Shown here one piece after another: positions 42,301 to 50,540 of a DNA stretch of 64,000 nucleotides. The notes under the pieces were generated by a model. That model was not told the origin of the DNA, did no database searches, and saw nothing but the letters and a program-made list of their open reading frames with translations. This DNA comes from Solobacterium sp. (GTDB lineage: Bacteria; Bacillota_I; Bacilli_A; Erysipelotrichales; Erysipelotrichaceae). Numbering within the stretch: the stretch's first letter is position 1; each line of letters starts with the position of its first letter. Position numbers and translations under genes: made by a program. The DNA lies in contig JAKVKC010000008.1 of assembly GCA_022486705.1 (NCBI GenBank), positions 19,275-83,274 of the forward strand. Direction: 5' to 3'.

Positions 42301-43889
42301 GGTGGCAGATCATCCATGCCGATCCCAGAAAGTATGAGACAGCATACCAGGTACTTTCGCTGAGCGGGAAGCTGATGGCAGCAGCCCATCTGAGCGATGC
42401 GCAGATCCAGGAACTTCTCAGTTCTGATACCAGACTGACTTCTTCGCAGGCTATCTGCGTCATGCAGGCATGCGCAAGGATCAAGCAGGCCAAAGAAAAC
42501 AATGAAAAAGTATTTATTGCCGGAGACTATGACGGAGACGGTGTATGCAGTACAGCCATTATGAAAGCGACACTGGATGCGATGGGCATTGTCAATGGCT
42601 TTTATATTCCTGATCGTATCAAAGAAGGATATGGCCTGAAGCCGGCGACTGTAAAAGCGGCGGCGGAAAAGGGATATTCCTTGATCATAACGGTCGACAA
42701 TGGCGTCAAGGCACAGGAAGCACTGCAGCTTGCCCGCTCACTGAAGATCGATACGATTGTTACGGATCATCATATTATTGAAGAAGATGTTCCAGCTGAT
42801 ATTCTGGTGCATCCTTCGCTGATGGAAGATGCGTATCAGTATCTTTCCGGTGCGGGGGTCGCTTTGGAAATCTCACGCAATCTGATTGGCAATCGGGATG
42901 ATCTCAATGCATTTGCCGGCACGGCCAGCATTACAGATGTCATGCCGCTGTGGAAAGAAACAAGAAAACTAGTCAACTGTGCCTTGGATCAGCTGAAGGT
43001 AGGCCAGCCTCGCAGTCTTGCGGCTCTGCTGCAGCCGAACAGTACGATCGATGATACAGCCATCGGCTTCTATATCGGCCCGAAACTGAACAGTGTCGGA
43101 CGCATGAGCGATACAGCCAATGTCAATACGCTGCCGACGTTCCTGCTGAGCAGAAATGATCGGCTGATCGCGGATTATGCTGCGCAGCTGCAGCAGGTCA
43201 ATGAACTGCGCAAGCAAAGAGCTCTGCATGAAACAGAGACGGCTGAGAAAATGGTCGCAGAGCAGGCTTTCCTGCTGATCTATGATCCGCATTTTCATGA
43301 AGGGATCTGCGGACAGATTGCGGGCAATCTCGCAGACAAATACAAACGTCCTGCCTTGGTGATGGCCAAGAGCGGTGATCTTGTCAAAGGGAGCGGCCGC
43401 AGTGTGCCTGGCTTTGACCTGTATGAGTTCTTTCATGATTTCAAAGGCTTAAGTGCCTTTGGCGGCCATGCGCAGGCAGTGGGCATCTCCGTCCCCTATG
43501 CAGAATTTGCTTCGTTCCGGCAGCAGATCCAGAATAAGATGGCGGCTCATGCTTTTGTCTACCAGGAACCGGCAGAAACAGCGATTGAGGTTTCCTGTGA
43601 TGAGATCACATTTGATGCTTTGGCTGATCTGCAGAGACTGGCACCGTATCCGCATGATCTGATGAAGCCATTCTTTGCGGTTGACCATCCGGAGATCATT
43701 GAGATCAGAGATACGGCCAAAATGGTGAAATATCGGATCGCGAATGCATCCGGCGGGTTTGATGCTGTCCTGTATAAGCGCAGGAATATTGCGGCACTGA
43801 AGAGACCAATCACGCTGATTGGTACCTTAGGGATCAATCGCTGGCAGGGAAAGGTCACCTGTCAGATGGTGATTGAAGATATGCAATGA
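42297..43889 (+). CDS. recJ: Single-stranded-DNA-specific exonuclease RecJ
   Basis: RecJ degrades ssDNA 5'-3' in recombination and repair. The DHH phosphoesterase motifs are present: FIAGDYDGDGVCST (about 71-84), TVDNGVKA, TDHHIIE, and the DHHA1 motif GGHAQAVGISV near 395. A C-terminal OB-like domain follows. At 530 residues it is close to E. coli RecJ and lacks the long C-terminal extension of Bacillus RecJ. Its start overlaps murD (ATGA), so it is the fourth gene of the operon. The linkage to murL-murD is probably not functional. Confidence 0.92.
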   Translation: MRWQIIHADPRKYETAYQVLSLSGKLMAAAHLSDAQIQELLSSDTRLTSSQAICVMQACARIKQAKENNEKVFIAGDYDGDGVCSTAIMKATLDAMGIVNGFYIPDRIKEGYGLKPATVKAAAEKGYSLIITVDNGVKAQEALQLARSLKIDTIVTDHHIIEEDVPADILVHPSLMEDAYQYLSGAGVALEISRNLIGNRDDLNAFAGTASITDVMPLWKETRKLVNCALDQLKVGQPRSLAALLQPNSTIDDTAIGFYIGPKLNSVGRMSDTANVNTLPTFLLSRNDRLIADYAAQLQQVNELRKQRALHETETAEKMVAEQAFLLIYDPHFHEGICGQIAGNLADKYKRPALVMAKSGDLVKGSGRSVPGFDLYEFFHDFKGLSAFGGHAQAVGISVPYAEFASFRQQIQNKMAAHAFVYQEPAETAIEVSCDEITFDALADLQRLAPYPHDLMKPFFAVDHPEIIEIRDTAKMVKYRIANASGGFDAVLYKRRNIAALKRPITLIGTLGINRWQGKVTCQMVIEDMQ

Positions 43890-43925
43890 GGCTCATTTGT
43901 CGTATTGTTTTAAAAGACCATGTTG

Positions 43926-43931
43926 TATAAT
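43926..43931 (+). promoter_or_regulatory. -10 box of apt
   Basis: TATAAT preceded by TTG lies 30 nt before the ATG; GAGGGAGGG is the ribosome site. A TTGTTT upstream has a 15-nt spacer. Confidence 0.5.
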
Positions 43932-43961
43932 AAGCAGGTATGCTGAGGGAGGGTTTCTATC

Positions 43962-44495
43962 ATGGCATTAAACTTAGAAGACTATATTGCTTCAATTCCT
44001 GATTTTCCATCCAAGGGGATCTTATTCAGAGATGTTACACCGATGCTGAATGACCCGGCTGCTTTTAAATATGCTGTCGACGAGCTGTCAGAATTCGGCA
44101 GAAAAGTAAATGCAGATCTGGTCATCGGACCGGAGAGCCGCGGATTTATCTTCGGTGCACCGGTTGCGCTTGAAATGGGCATTGGTTTTGCCCCGGTCAG
44201 AAAACCAGGCAAACTGCCGCGGGAGACAGTTTCATGCAAGTATGATCTGGAGTATGGATCCAATGAAGTTTTCATGCATAAAGATGCTGTAAAGCCTGGT
44301 CAGAGAGTGCTGATCATTGATGATCTGCTGGCAACAGGCGGTACCGCCAAAGCCAGTGCAAAGATGGTAGAAGAGCTTGGCGGCGTGGTCGCTGGCATTG
44401 CATTTGTTGTTGAACTTTACGGCAATGGCATGGATGGCAGAGGTGTTCTGAAGAACTATGAAGTATGCAGTCTGCTGAAAATGAGCGATAATTGA
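43962..44495 (+). CDS. apt: Adenine phosphoribosyltransferase
   Basis: Apt salvages adenine with PRPP to AMP. The 177-residue protein has IPDFPSKGILFRDVTPML near the start, GPESRGFIFGAP, RKPGKLPRE and the PRPP loop VLIIDDLLATGGTAKA. It directly precedes rel, an arrangement seen in many Firmicutes, but a strong terminator separates them. It has its own promoter. Confidence 0.96.
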   Translation: MALNLEDYIASIPDFPSKGILFRDVTPMLNDPAAFKYAVDELSEFGRKVNADLVIGPESRGFIFGAPVALEMGIGFAPVRKPGKLPRETVSCKYDLEYGSNEVFMHKDAVKPGQRVLIIDDLLATGGTAKASAKMVEELGGVVAGIAFVVELYGNGMDGRGVLKNYEVCSLLKMSDN

Positions 44496-44505
44496 TAATA
44501 ATATA

Positions 44506-44536
44506 GAAAAAATCGGAGAGGGATCTCCGATTTTTT
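44506..44536 (+). terminator. Terminator between apt and rel
   Basis: A stem of at least 9 bp AATCGGAGA/TCTCCGATT with loop GGGA is extended by A- and T-runs, so it may work on both strands. Confidence 0.92.
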
Positions 44537-44538
44537 AG

Positions 44539-44544
44539 TATAAT
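44539..44544 (+). promoter_or_regulatory. -10 box of rel
   Basis: TATAAT lies 3 nt after the apt terminator and 36 nt before the rel ATG. The -35 region overlaps the terminator and is not recognisable. Confidence 0.45.
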
Positions 44545-44580
44545 CATAGTAATATTATTTTGAGGGGAGGTGAATGAAGT

Positions 44581-46782
44581 ATGGAAGAGATCAGCAACCC
44601 AGGTGTCAATGATGTCATGAACAATGCCAAGACATATATTCATGATGCCAAAAGCTTAGCCATCATTGAGAAAGCGGCGAACTACGCCACCGAGCATCAT
44701 GCCGGACAGTTCCGCAAATCCGGCGAACCATACATCATTCATCTGACCAATGTAGCGTATCTTCTGACGACCCTGCAGGTAGGACCGAAAACAATTGCGG
44801 CCGGTTTCCTGCATGATGTCATTGAAGACTGCGGGATTTCACATGATGAACTGGCCAAAGAATTTGATGAGGAGATTGCCGATCTGGTCGAAGCCGTTAC
44901 CAAGGTAGGAACACTGCAGTATAAAGGCAAAGAGGATCCGGAATATCAGGCCGAGAACCATCGCAAGATCTTTATCGCCATGGCTAAGGATGTCAGAGTC
45001 ATTCTGATCAAGCTTTGCGATCGACTTCATAATATGCGCACATTGGAATATCAGCCGGAAGCGGCACAGAAGCGCATCGCTTCTGAGACCCTGGATGTTT
45101 ATGCACCAATCGCTCATCGCTTAGGTATCAGCTCGATCAAGAATGAACTGGAAGATCTCTGCTTCTATTATCTCAACAATGAAGAATATCATCGCATTGC
45201 GCAGCTTGTTGAGACAAAGAAAACAGAACGGGATGCTTCCGTCAATCGCATGATCATTGAGATCTCAGAAATGCTGAATGAGAATCATCTGCAGTTCCGC
45301 ATCTTCGGCAGATCAAAGCATCTGTATTCCATTTACAATAAAATGGTCAAAAAACATAAGCGTTTTGATCAGATCTTAGATCTGCTGGCAATTCGCATTG
45401 TGACGCAGACAGAACTGAACTGCTATGAGATCCTTGGCTATATCCATGCTAAATACAAACCGATCCCGGGGCGTCTTAAAGATTATATTGCCGTGCCGAA
45501 AACAAATATGTATCAGTCGCTGCATACCACGATCGTAGGGGATGACGGCAAGATCTTTGAAGTGCAGATCAGAACGGAAGAAATGGACAGCATCGCTGAA
45601 AATGGTGTGGCTGCACATTGGCGCTACAAAGAAGGCAAAAAGTACAATGCGAAAGAAGAACAGAAGGAGATCGAAGATAAGCTTTCCTGGTTCAAGAATT
45701 TTGCAACGTATTCTGCCGAAGAATCAAATACAAGTGCTTCGGAATATATGGCTACTCTGCAGCATGATGTCTTTGAAGCAAATGTCTATGTCATGACGCC
45801 GAAGGGAAGAGTCATCGACCTTCCTAATGGTGCTACACCGGTGGATTTGGCATACCGGGTACATACGGATATTGGCCATACATGCGTAGGCGCCGTCGTC
45901 AATGATACGATGGTCCCGCTGAATACGGAACTGCAGACCGGCGATGTGGTCGAGATCAAGACAAAGAAAGGATCGGGTCCCAGCGAAGACTGGCTGAAAT
46001 TTGTCAAGACCAATCAGGCCAAGAATAAGATCCGCGCGTATCTTACAAAGAAAGAAACAGAAAAGCGTTCTGAAAAGATCGAAGAAGGAGAAAAACTGCT
46101 GGAAGATGAACTGCGTCGGCGGGGCTTTGATCCGAAGGAATATACCGAGAAAAAGAAACTTGAAAATATCTATCATGAATTCAGAGTCTCAAACTATACC
46201 GATTTCATGTACGGTATTTCCGTGAAATCGATCAACCCAACAATCGTCTGCGAAAAGCTGACAAATCAGAAGGGAAGAGTATCAGAGGGCGAAGCTCTGC
46301 AGCATGTCCTGAATCGTGAGGTGGAACGGAAAGCATCCAAATCCGGTCTGCTGATCCCAGGCATTGAATCTATGAAGATGTCGATTGCTCACTGCTGTCA
46401 GCCGGTCTATGGCGATGATATTGTTGGTTTTATTACGAAGGGTGAAGGCGTTAAGGTGCACCGCAGAGACTGTGTAAATGTCAATGTGGAAGGTGCCCGT
46501 CTGATCGATGTGCAGTGGGCAGCAGAAGATGCGGAAAGGACGTATGACAGCGACCTGGTCGTTGAAAGCAAGGACCGCAATTTCCTGCTGACCGATATTG
46601 TTACCGTTGTATCGCAGTGCAAAATGACTTTGGAAACAGTGAATGCGAGCATCAATCATGATACGCTCATTACAACGATCAAAATGACGGTGAGAGTCAG
46701 AAACAAGGATGCTCTGGAGAATCTGATGGCAAATCTTAGAAAAGTGGATGCGGTCTTATATGTTGAAAGGGATAATCATTGA
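44581..46782 (+). CDS. rel: Bifunctional (p)ppGpp synthetase/hydrolase (RelA/SpoT family)
   Basis: The 733-residue alarmone enzyme has a hydrolase HD domain (HAGQFRKSGEPYIIH, FLHDVIED). The synthetase domain follows with RFDQILDLLAIRIV and YQSLHTTIVGDDGK. Next come a TGS domain (VYVMTPKGRVIDLPNGAT), a conserved Cys/His region (SIAHCCQPVYGDDIVGF) and a C-terminal ACT domain. An intact HD pair indicates both synthesis and hydrolysis of (p)ppGpp, as in single-Rel Firmicutes. GAGGGGAGGTG precedes the ATG. The T-box leader of hisS begins about 40 nt after its stop. Confidence 0.95.
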   Translation: MEEISNPGVNDVMNNAKTYIHDAKSLAIIEKAANYATEHHAGQFRKSGEPYIIHLTNVAYLLTTLQVGPKTIAAGFLHDVIEDCGISHDELAKEFDEEIADLVEAVTKVGTLQYKGKEDPEYQAENHRKIFIAMAKDVRVILIKLCDRLHNMRTLEYQPEAAQKRIASETLDVYAPIAHRLGISSIKNELEDLCFYYLNNEEYHRIAQLVETKKTERDASVNRMIIEISEMLNENHLQFRIFGRSKHLYSIYNKMVKKHKRFDQILDLLAIRIVTQTELNCYEILGYIHAKYKPIPGRLKDYIAVPKTNMYQSLHTTIVGDDGKIFEVQIRTEEMDSIAENGVAAHWRYKEGKKYNAKEEQKEIEDKLSWFKNFATYSAEESNTSASEYMATLQHDVFEANVYVMTPKGRVIDLPNGATPVDLAYRVHTDIGHTCVGAVVNDTMVPLNTELQTGDVVEIKTKKGSGPSEDWLKFVKTNQAKNKIRAYLTKKETEKRSEKIEEGEKLLEDELRRRGFDPKEYTEKKKLENIYHEFRVSNYTDFMYGISVKSINPTIVCEKLTNQKGRVSEGEALQHVLNREVERKASKSGLLIPGIESMKMSIAHCCQPVYGDDIVGFITKGEGVKVHRRDCVNVNVEGARLIDVQWAAEDAERTYDSDLVVESKDRNFLLTDIVTVVSQCKMTLETVNASINHDTLITTIKMTVRVRNKDALENLMANLRKVDAVLYVERDNH

Positions 46783-46787
46783 TTCTC

Positions 46788-46816
46788 TTGTTTGAATGGA
46801 CATTTCGTCTTATAAT
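46788..46816 (+). promoter_or_regulatory. Promoter of the hisS-aspS operon
   Basis: TTGTTT (46788-46793), a 17-nt spacer and TATAAT (46811-46816) lie just upstream of the T-box leader. Confidence 0.65.
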
Positions 46817-46822
46817 CTTCAC

Positions 46823-47061
46823 GCACAGACAATATCAATGAAGGAGAAATTCTTTCTGCGGCATCAAATAGCGACAGTGGTATGGTGAAAGCACTGCATG
46901 CATGAAGAAAGAAAAGACACTCTGGAGATGGATCTTCGAAAGACAGTAAAGGATCCCGTATTCCGCGTTAAGGAAAAAGAGCACATTGCAATAATGTGAA
47001 CTAAGGTGGTACCGCGCAGTCAAGCGTCCTTGGAGAGTTTTTATACAAGCGGCGCTTTTTT
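46823..47061 (+). promoter_or_regulatory. T-box riboswitch leader of hisS-aspS
   Basis: The conserved T-box AAGGTGGTACCGCG is at 47003-47016; its TGG would pair with an uncharged tRNA acceptor end. Downstream, AGCGTC-CTTG (47023-47032) pairs with CAAG-c-GGCGCT (47046-47056). The stem ends in T-residues, which is the attenuator terminator. The Stem I region contains GTGGTATGGTGAAAGCAC and, on its 3' side, GACAC at 46916-46920. That contains both an Asp codon (GAC) and a His codon (CAC), overlapping by one base. This fits regulation of both synthetases. I have not folded the RNA. Confidence 0.88.
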
Positions 47062-47080
47062 AATGTAAAGGAGAAAGCTT

Positions 47081-48346
47081 ATGAATTATCAGACACCAAG
47101 AGGAACGTATGACATTCTGCCGGAGGAGATGGGCCGGTGGCATGATCTGGAAAAAGTCATCCGAGAAAAGACGGAGCTCTATCGCTATCAGGAGATCCGC
47201 ACACCGTATTTTGAAGCGACCAATGTTTTCTCACGTGAGAACGATTCTTCCGATATGGTCAATAAAGAAATGTATACATTTTCGATGGGAGAGGATTCTT
47301 ATACGCTGCGTCCGGAAGGAACAGCAGGGGTGATCCGTGCTTTTGATCAGCATAAGCTGTATGGATCAATGGAACTGCCGGCGCGCTTCTACTATATGGG
47401 AGCCATGTTCCGCCATGAACGTCCGCAGAAGGGAAGACAGCGTCAGTTCACACAGTTCGGTGTTGAGAATATCGGTGCGAAATCACCGGAGCTGGATGCG
47501 GAAACAATCGCACTTGGCTATGATATCGTGAAAGAAATGGGTATCTCATCGGTTAAAGTGTGCATCAATACTTTGGGCGATGATGAGTCGCGGGCAGCGT
47601 ACCGTGAAGCATTGAAAAAGCATTTTGCACCGCATTTGGATGAATTATGCGCGGACTGCCACCGTCGCTATGAACAGAATCCGCTGCGGATCCTGGACTG
47701 CAAGATCGATCATGATCTGGACTGCATGAAGGAAGCACCGCGTCTTTCCGAATATCTGACGGAAGAATCCAAGGACTATTTCGCACGTGTCTTAAAAGCA
47801 TTGGATGCCTTGGGCATTCCTTATGAGATCGATGAGCGATTGGTCAGAGGCTTGGATTACTACACACATACAGTATTTGAAGTCGTTTCGACCCGTCCGG
47901 AATCCGGGGCACAGGCAACGATCTTTGCCGGCGGCAGGTATGATCACTTTGTCGAATATTATGGCGGACCGCAGATGTCGGGCATCGGCTTTGCCATCGG
48001 TCTGGAAAGACTGATCTCCTTAGCAGCGGAAGAGGGCCATGACTTTGGCCAGGATGCGCCATGCGATGCCTATGTCATCGGACTTGGCGATGTATCCGAT
48101 ACGGTCCTGAAAACAGTTCAGGATCTGCGCCATGCAGGATTTGTCTGTGAAGGAAATCTGGTGCCGCGCAGTCTGAAATCACAGTTTAAGAGCGCCGAGA
48201 GAAATCATGCGAAGTATATCGTGATCCTGGGCGAAGATGAAGTGAAGAATGGCACGGTCAATGTCAAACGTGCTGATACAAAAGAACAGAGCACATTGCA
48301 GAGCAGTGAGCTGATCAGCACACTGCAGAAGTGGGAAGGAAGATAG
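47081..48346 (+). CDS. hisS: Histidine--tRNA ligase
   Basis: Class II synthetase charging tRNA-His. The 421-residue protein has the opening YQTPRGTYDILPEE, class II motif 2 FYYMGAMFRHERPQKGRQRQF (split around FRHERPQ), the His-binding VRGLDYYTHTVFE and motif 3 GGRYDHFVEYYGG...GIGFAIGLERL. The anticodon-binding domain ends it. It is controlled by the T-box leader; AAGGAG precedes the ATG. aspS follows 2 nt later. Confidence 0.97.
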   Translation: MNYQTPRGTYDILPEEMGRWHDLEKVIREKTELYRYQEIRTPYFEATNVFSRENDSSDMVNKEMYTFSMGEDSYTLRPEGTAGVIRAFDQHKLYGSMELPARFYYMGAMFRHERPQKGRQRQFTQFGVENIGAKSPELDAETIALGYDIVKEMGISSVKVCINTLGDDESRAAYREALKKHFAPHLDELCADCHRRYEQNPLRILDCKIDHDLDCMKEAPRLSEYLTEESKDYFARVLKALDALGIPYEIDERLVRGLDYYTHTVFEVVSTRPESGAQATIFAGGRYDHFVEYYGGPQMSGIGFAIGLERLISLAAEEGHDFGQDAPCDAYVIGLGDVSDTVLKTVQDLRHAGFVCEGNLVPRSLKSQFKSAERNHAKYIVILGEDEVKNGTVNVKRADTKEQSTLQSSELISTLQKWEGR

Positions 48347-48348
48347 CG

Positions 48349-50112
48349 ATGGAAAAAACGTGTGGAAATGGAAGTCTGCGGGCAGGCGATGCCGGCAGAA
48401 AAGTCACATTGATCGGCTGGGTCAGCAAGCGCCGGAATCTTGGATCTCTTGTCTTTATTGATTTAAGAGACCGCAGCGGCATTGTGCAGATCACTTTTGA
48501 TGAAAAAATGGCGGCCCAGGTTCAGGAAGTAAGAAATGAGTATATCTTAAGCGTGACCGGTACCGTGCAGCTGAGAAAAGATGCCAATCCGAAAATGGCG
48601 ACCGGTGAAGTAGAAATCCATGCGGAAGAAGTGACCATCGTCAATTCTTCTGAGGCTCTGCCGATCGATCTCAGTGATAACAGTACTTCTTCGGAAGATA
48701 CCCGACTGAAATACAGGTATCTGGATCTGCGCAGACCAAGCCTGCAGGCAAATCTGATCCTGCGTCATAAGGTATGCATGATCGTGCGCAGCACCTTGGA
48801 TCAGAAGGGATTCATCGAGGTCGAAACACCGATCTTAGCAAAGAGCACGCCGGAAGGAGCACGCGATTATCTGGTGCCTTCCAGAATTTACAATGGCAAG
48901 TTCTGGGCGCTGCCGCAGTCTCCGCAGATCTATAAGCAGCTGCTGATGATCGGCGGCATGGAGAAGTATTTCCAGATTGCCCGCTGTTTCCGCGATGAGG
49001 ACCTGCGTGCAGACCGTCAGCCGGAATTTACGCAGATCGATATTGAAATGAGCTTCGGCGATGAAGATACGATCTTCGCTGTTGTTGAAAACCTGATGCA
49101 CAATATTTTCAAGGGTGTTAAAAATCACGAACTGGAAGATCATTTTATCCGTATTCCATGGATTGAATGCATGAAGAGATTTGGTTCCGACAAGCCGGAT
49201 ATGCGCTTTGGCAATGAGATCCAGGATATTACATCGATCTTTGAAAATACTGAATTTCAGGTCTTCCGCAGTGTCATGGAAGCCCATGGCATGATCGGAG
49301 CAGTGAAGTTCAGCAATGCGGCCGATAAGTACAGCCGCAAAGGACTGGATGCTCTGCAGGAATTTGTTAAGCATGGCTTCAAGGCCAAGGCACTAGCGTA
49401 TCTGAAGATGAATGGCGGGGAACTGTCCGGCTCTATTGCCAAACCGCTGTCGGATGAAGAAAAGAAGGCCGTTGCGGAAAGATTGGATCTGCAGGACAAT
49501 GATCTGGTCTTAGTGATCGCCGATCAGGAAAGAATCGTCGAGACTTCACTTGGTGCACTGCGTGTCAGACTGGCGCATGAATTGGATCTGATCCCGCAGG
49601 GCGAGAACTATAAGTTCCTTTGGGTCACGGAATTCCCAATGTTTGAATACAGTGAAGAAGAACACAGATGGGTTGCAGCACATCATCCATTCACAGCTCC
49701 GAAAGAAGAAGATGTGGATAAGCTGCTGAGCGATCCGGCGCATGTTTCGTCAAGGGCATATGATCTTGTATGCAATGGCTATGAACTGCTGTCTGGATCG
49801 ATCCGTATCCATGATCAGCAGCTGCAGAAAAAGGTCTTTGAGGCAATTGGTCTTTCGCCAGAGAAAGCGCAGGAGAGATTCGGATTCTTCCTGGATGCCT
49901 TCAAATACGGCACACCTCCGCATGGCGGCGTCGGCATCGGTCTGGAGAGATTGACCATGATCCTTGCCGGAACAGACAATATCCGCGATGTTGTCGCCTT
50001 CCCAACGACCAACAGTTCATTTGATCTGATGAGCGAAGCACCAGGAAATGTTGACCAGGAACAGCTGGATGTATTAGGCATTGAAACAGTTAAGAAAGAA
50101 ACGGAAGAATAA
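48349..50112 (+). CDS. aspS: Aspartate--tRNA ligase
   Basis: Class IIb synthetase charging tRNA-Asp. The 587-residue protein has an N-terminal OB anticodon domain (AGRKVTLIGWVSKRRNLG) and class II motif 2 with FRDEDLRADRQPEFTQID. It has the bacterial GAD insertion and motif 3 GIGLERLTMIL. The full-length bacterial form with GAD domain is often discriminating, but whether it also charges tRNA-Asn depends on the rest of the genome. I chose the ATG at 48349 (GGAAGGAAG upstream); the GTG at 48331 lies within hisS. Second gene of the T-box operon. Confidence 0.96.
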   Translation: MEKTCGNGSLRAGDAGRKVTLIGWVSKRRNLGSLVFIDLRDRSGIVQITFDEKMAAQVQEVRNEYILSVTGTVQLRKDANPKMATGEVEIHAEEVTIVNSSEALPIDLSDNSTSSEDTRLKYRYLDLRRPSLQANLILRHKVCMIVRSTLDQKGFIEVETPILAKSTPEGARDYLVPSRIYNGKFWALPQSPQIYKQLLMIGGMEKYFQIARCFRDEDLRADRQPEFTQIDIEMSFGDEDTIFAVVENLMHNIFKGVKNHELEDHFIRIPWIECMKRFGSDKPDMRFGNEIQDITSIFENTEFQVFRSVMEAHGMIGAVKFSNAADKYSRKGLDALQEFVKHGFKAKALAYLKMNGGELSGSIAKPLSDEEKKAVAERLDLQDNDLVLVIADQERIVETSLGALRVRLAHELDLIPQGENYKFLWVTEFPMFEYSEEEHRWVAAHHPFTAPKEEDVDKLLSDPAHVSSRAYDLVCNGYELLSGSIRIHDQQLQKKVFEAIGLSPEKAQERFGFFLDAFKYGTPPHGGVGIGLERLTMILAGTDNIRDVVAFPTTNSSFDLMSEAPGNVDQEQLDVLGIETVKKETEE

Positions 50113-50178
50113 GATTGCGGTCGGCCTTTCTTTCAGATAGAATAGACAAGGATATACAGAACAGGTGGTGATTATACT

Positions 50179-50391
50179 ATGACAGAATTTTGGGCATCAT
50201 TATTATGGTTCTTAGCAGGTGCAGCGGTTGCTGCAGTAGCAACATTCTTCATCACAAAGCACTATTTTGAGAAACAGCTCAAGGAAAATCCGCCGGTCAA
50301 CGAGAAGATGATCCGGGCAATGTTCATGCAGATGGGAAGAAAGCCTTCCGAGGCACAGGTCCATCAGGTCATGAAATCCATGAAGATGTAA
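50179..50391 (+). CDS. yneF: YneF/UPF0154-family membrane protein
   Basis: The 70-residue protein has one N-terminal transmembrane helix (about 6-26) followed by FITKHYFEKQLKENPPVNEKM and RAMFMQMGRKPSEAQV. These are the typical signature of the UPF0154 (YneF) family found across Firmicutes. Function is unknown. GGTGGTG precedes the ATG. A terminator follows the stop by 20 nt. Confidence 0.92.
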   Translation: MTEFWASLLWFLAGAAVAAVATFFITKHYFEKQLKENPPVNEKMIRAMFMQMGRKPSEAQVHQVMKSMKM

Positions 50392-50411
50392 AAAACAAAA
50401 TAGAACAGAAG

Positions 50412-50439
50412 AAAGCTCTTATGAATAGGAGCTTTTTTT
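50412..50439 (+). terminator. Terminator of yneF
   Basis: Stem AAAGCTC/GAGCTTT with a 10-nt loop is followed by TTTTT. Confidence 0.8.
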
Positions 50440-50489
50440 GTGAAGTGATAAATTGATACTTTCCTATGGTTAACCGGTTTAATTTATCT

Positions 50490-50516
50490 TTGCAAACGCT
50501 TTAAAAAGCGTATAAT
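50490..50516 (+). promoter_or_regulatory. Promoter and candidate operator of the pyruvate:ferredoxin oxidoreductase gene
   Basis: TTGCAA (50490-50495) and TATAAT (50511-50516) have a short 15-nt spacer. The spacer is filled by the perfect inverted repeat ACGCTTT-AA-AAAGCGT (50496-50511). A second palindromic patch, GGTTAACCGGTT (50468-50479), lies upstream. A regulator of fermentation may bind here. Confidence 0.55.
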
Positions 50517-50540
50517 AGAAAATGGTTTACAGGAGGATAT

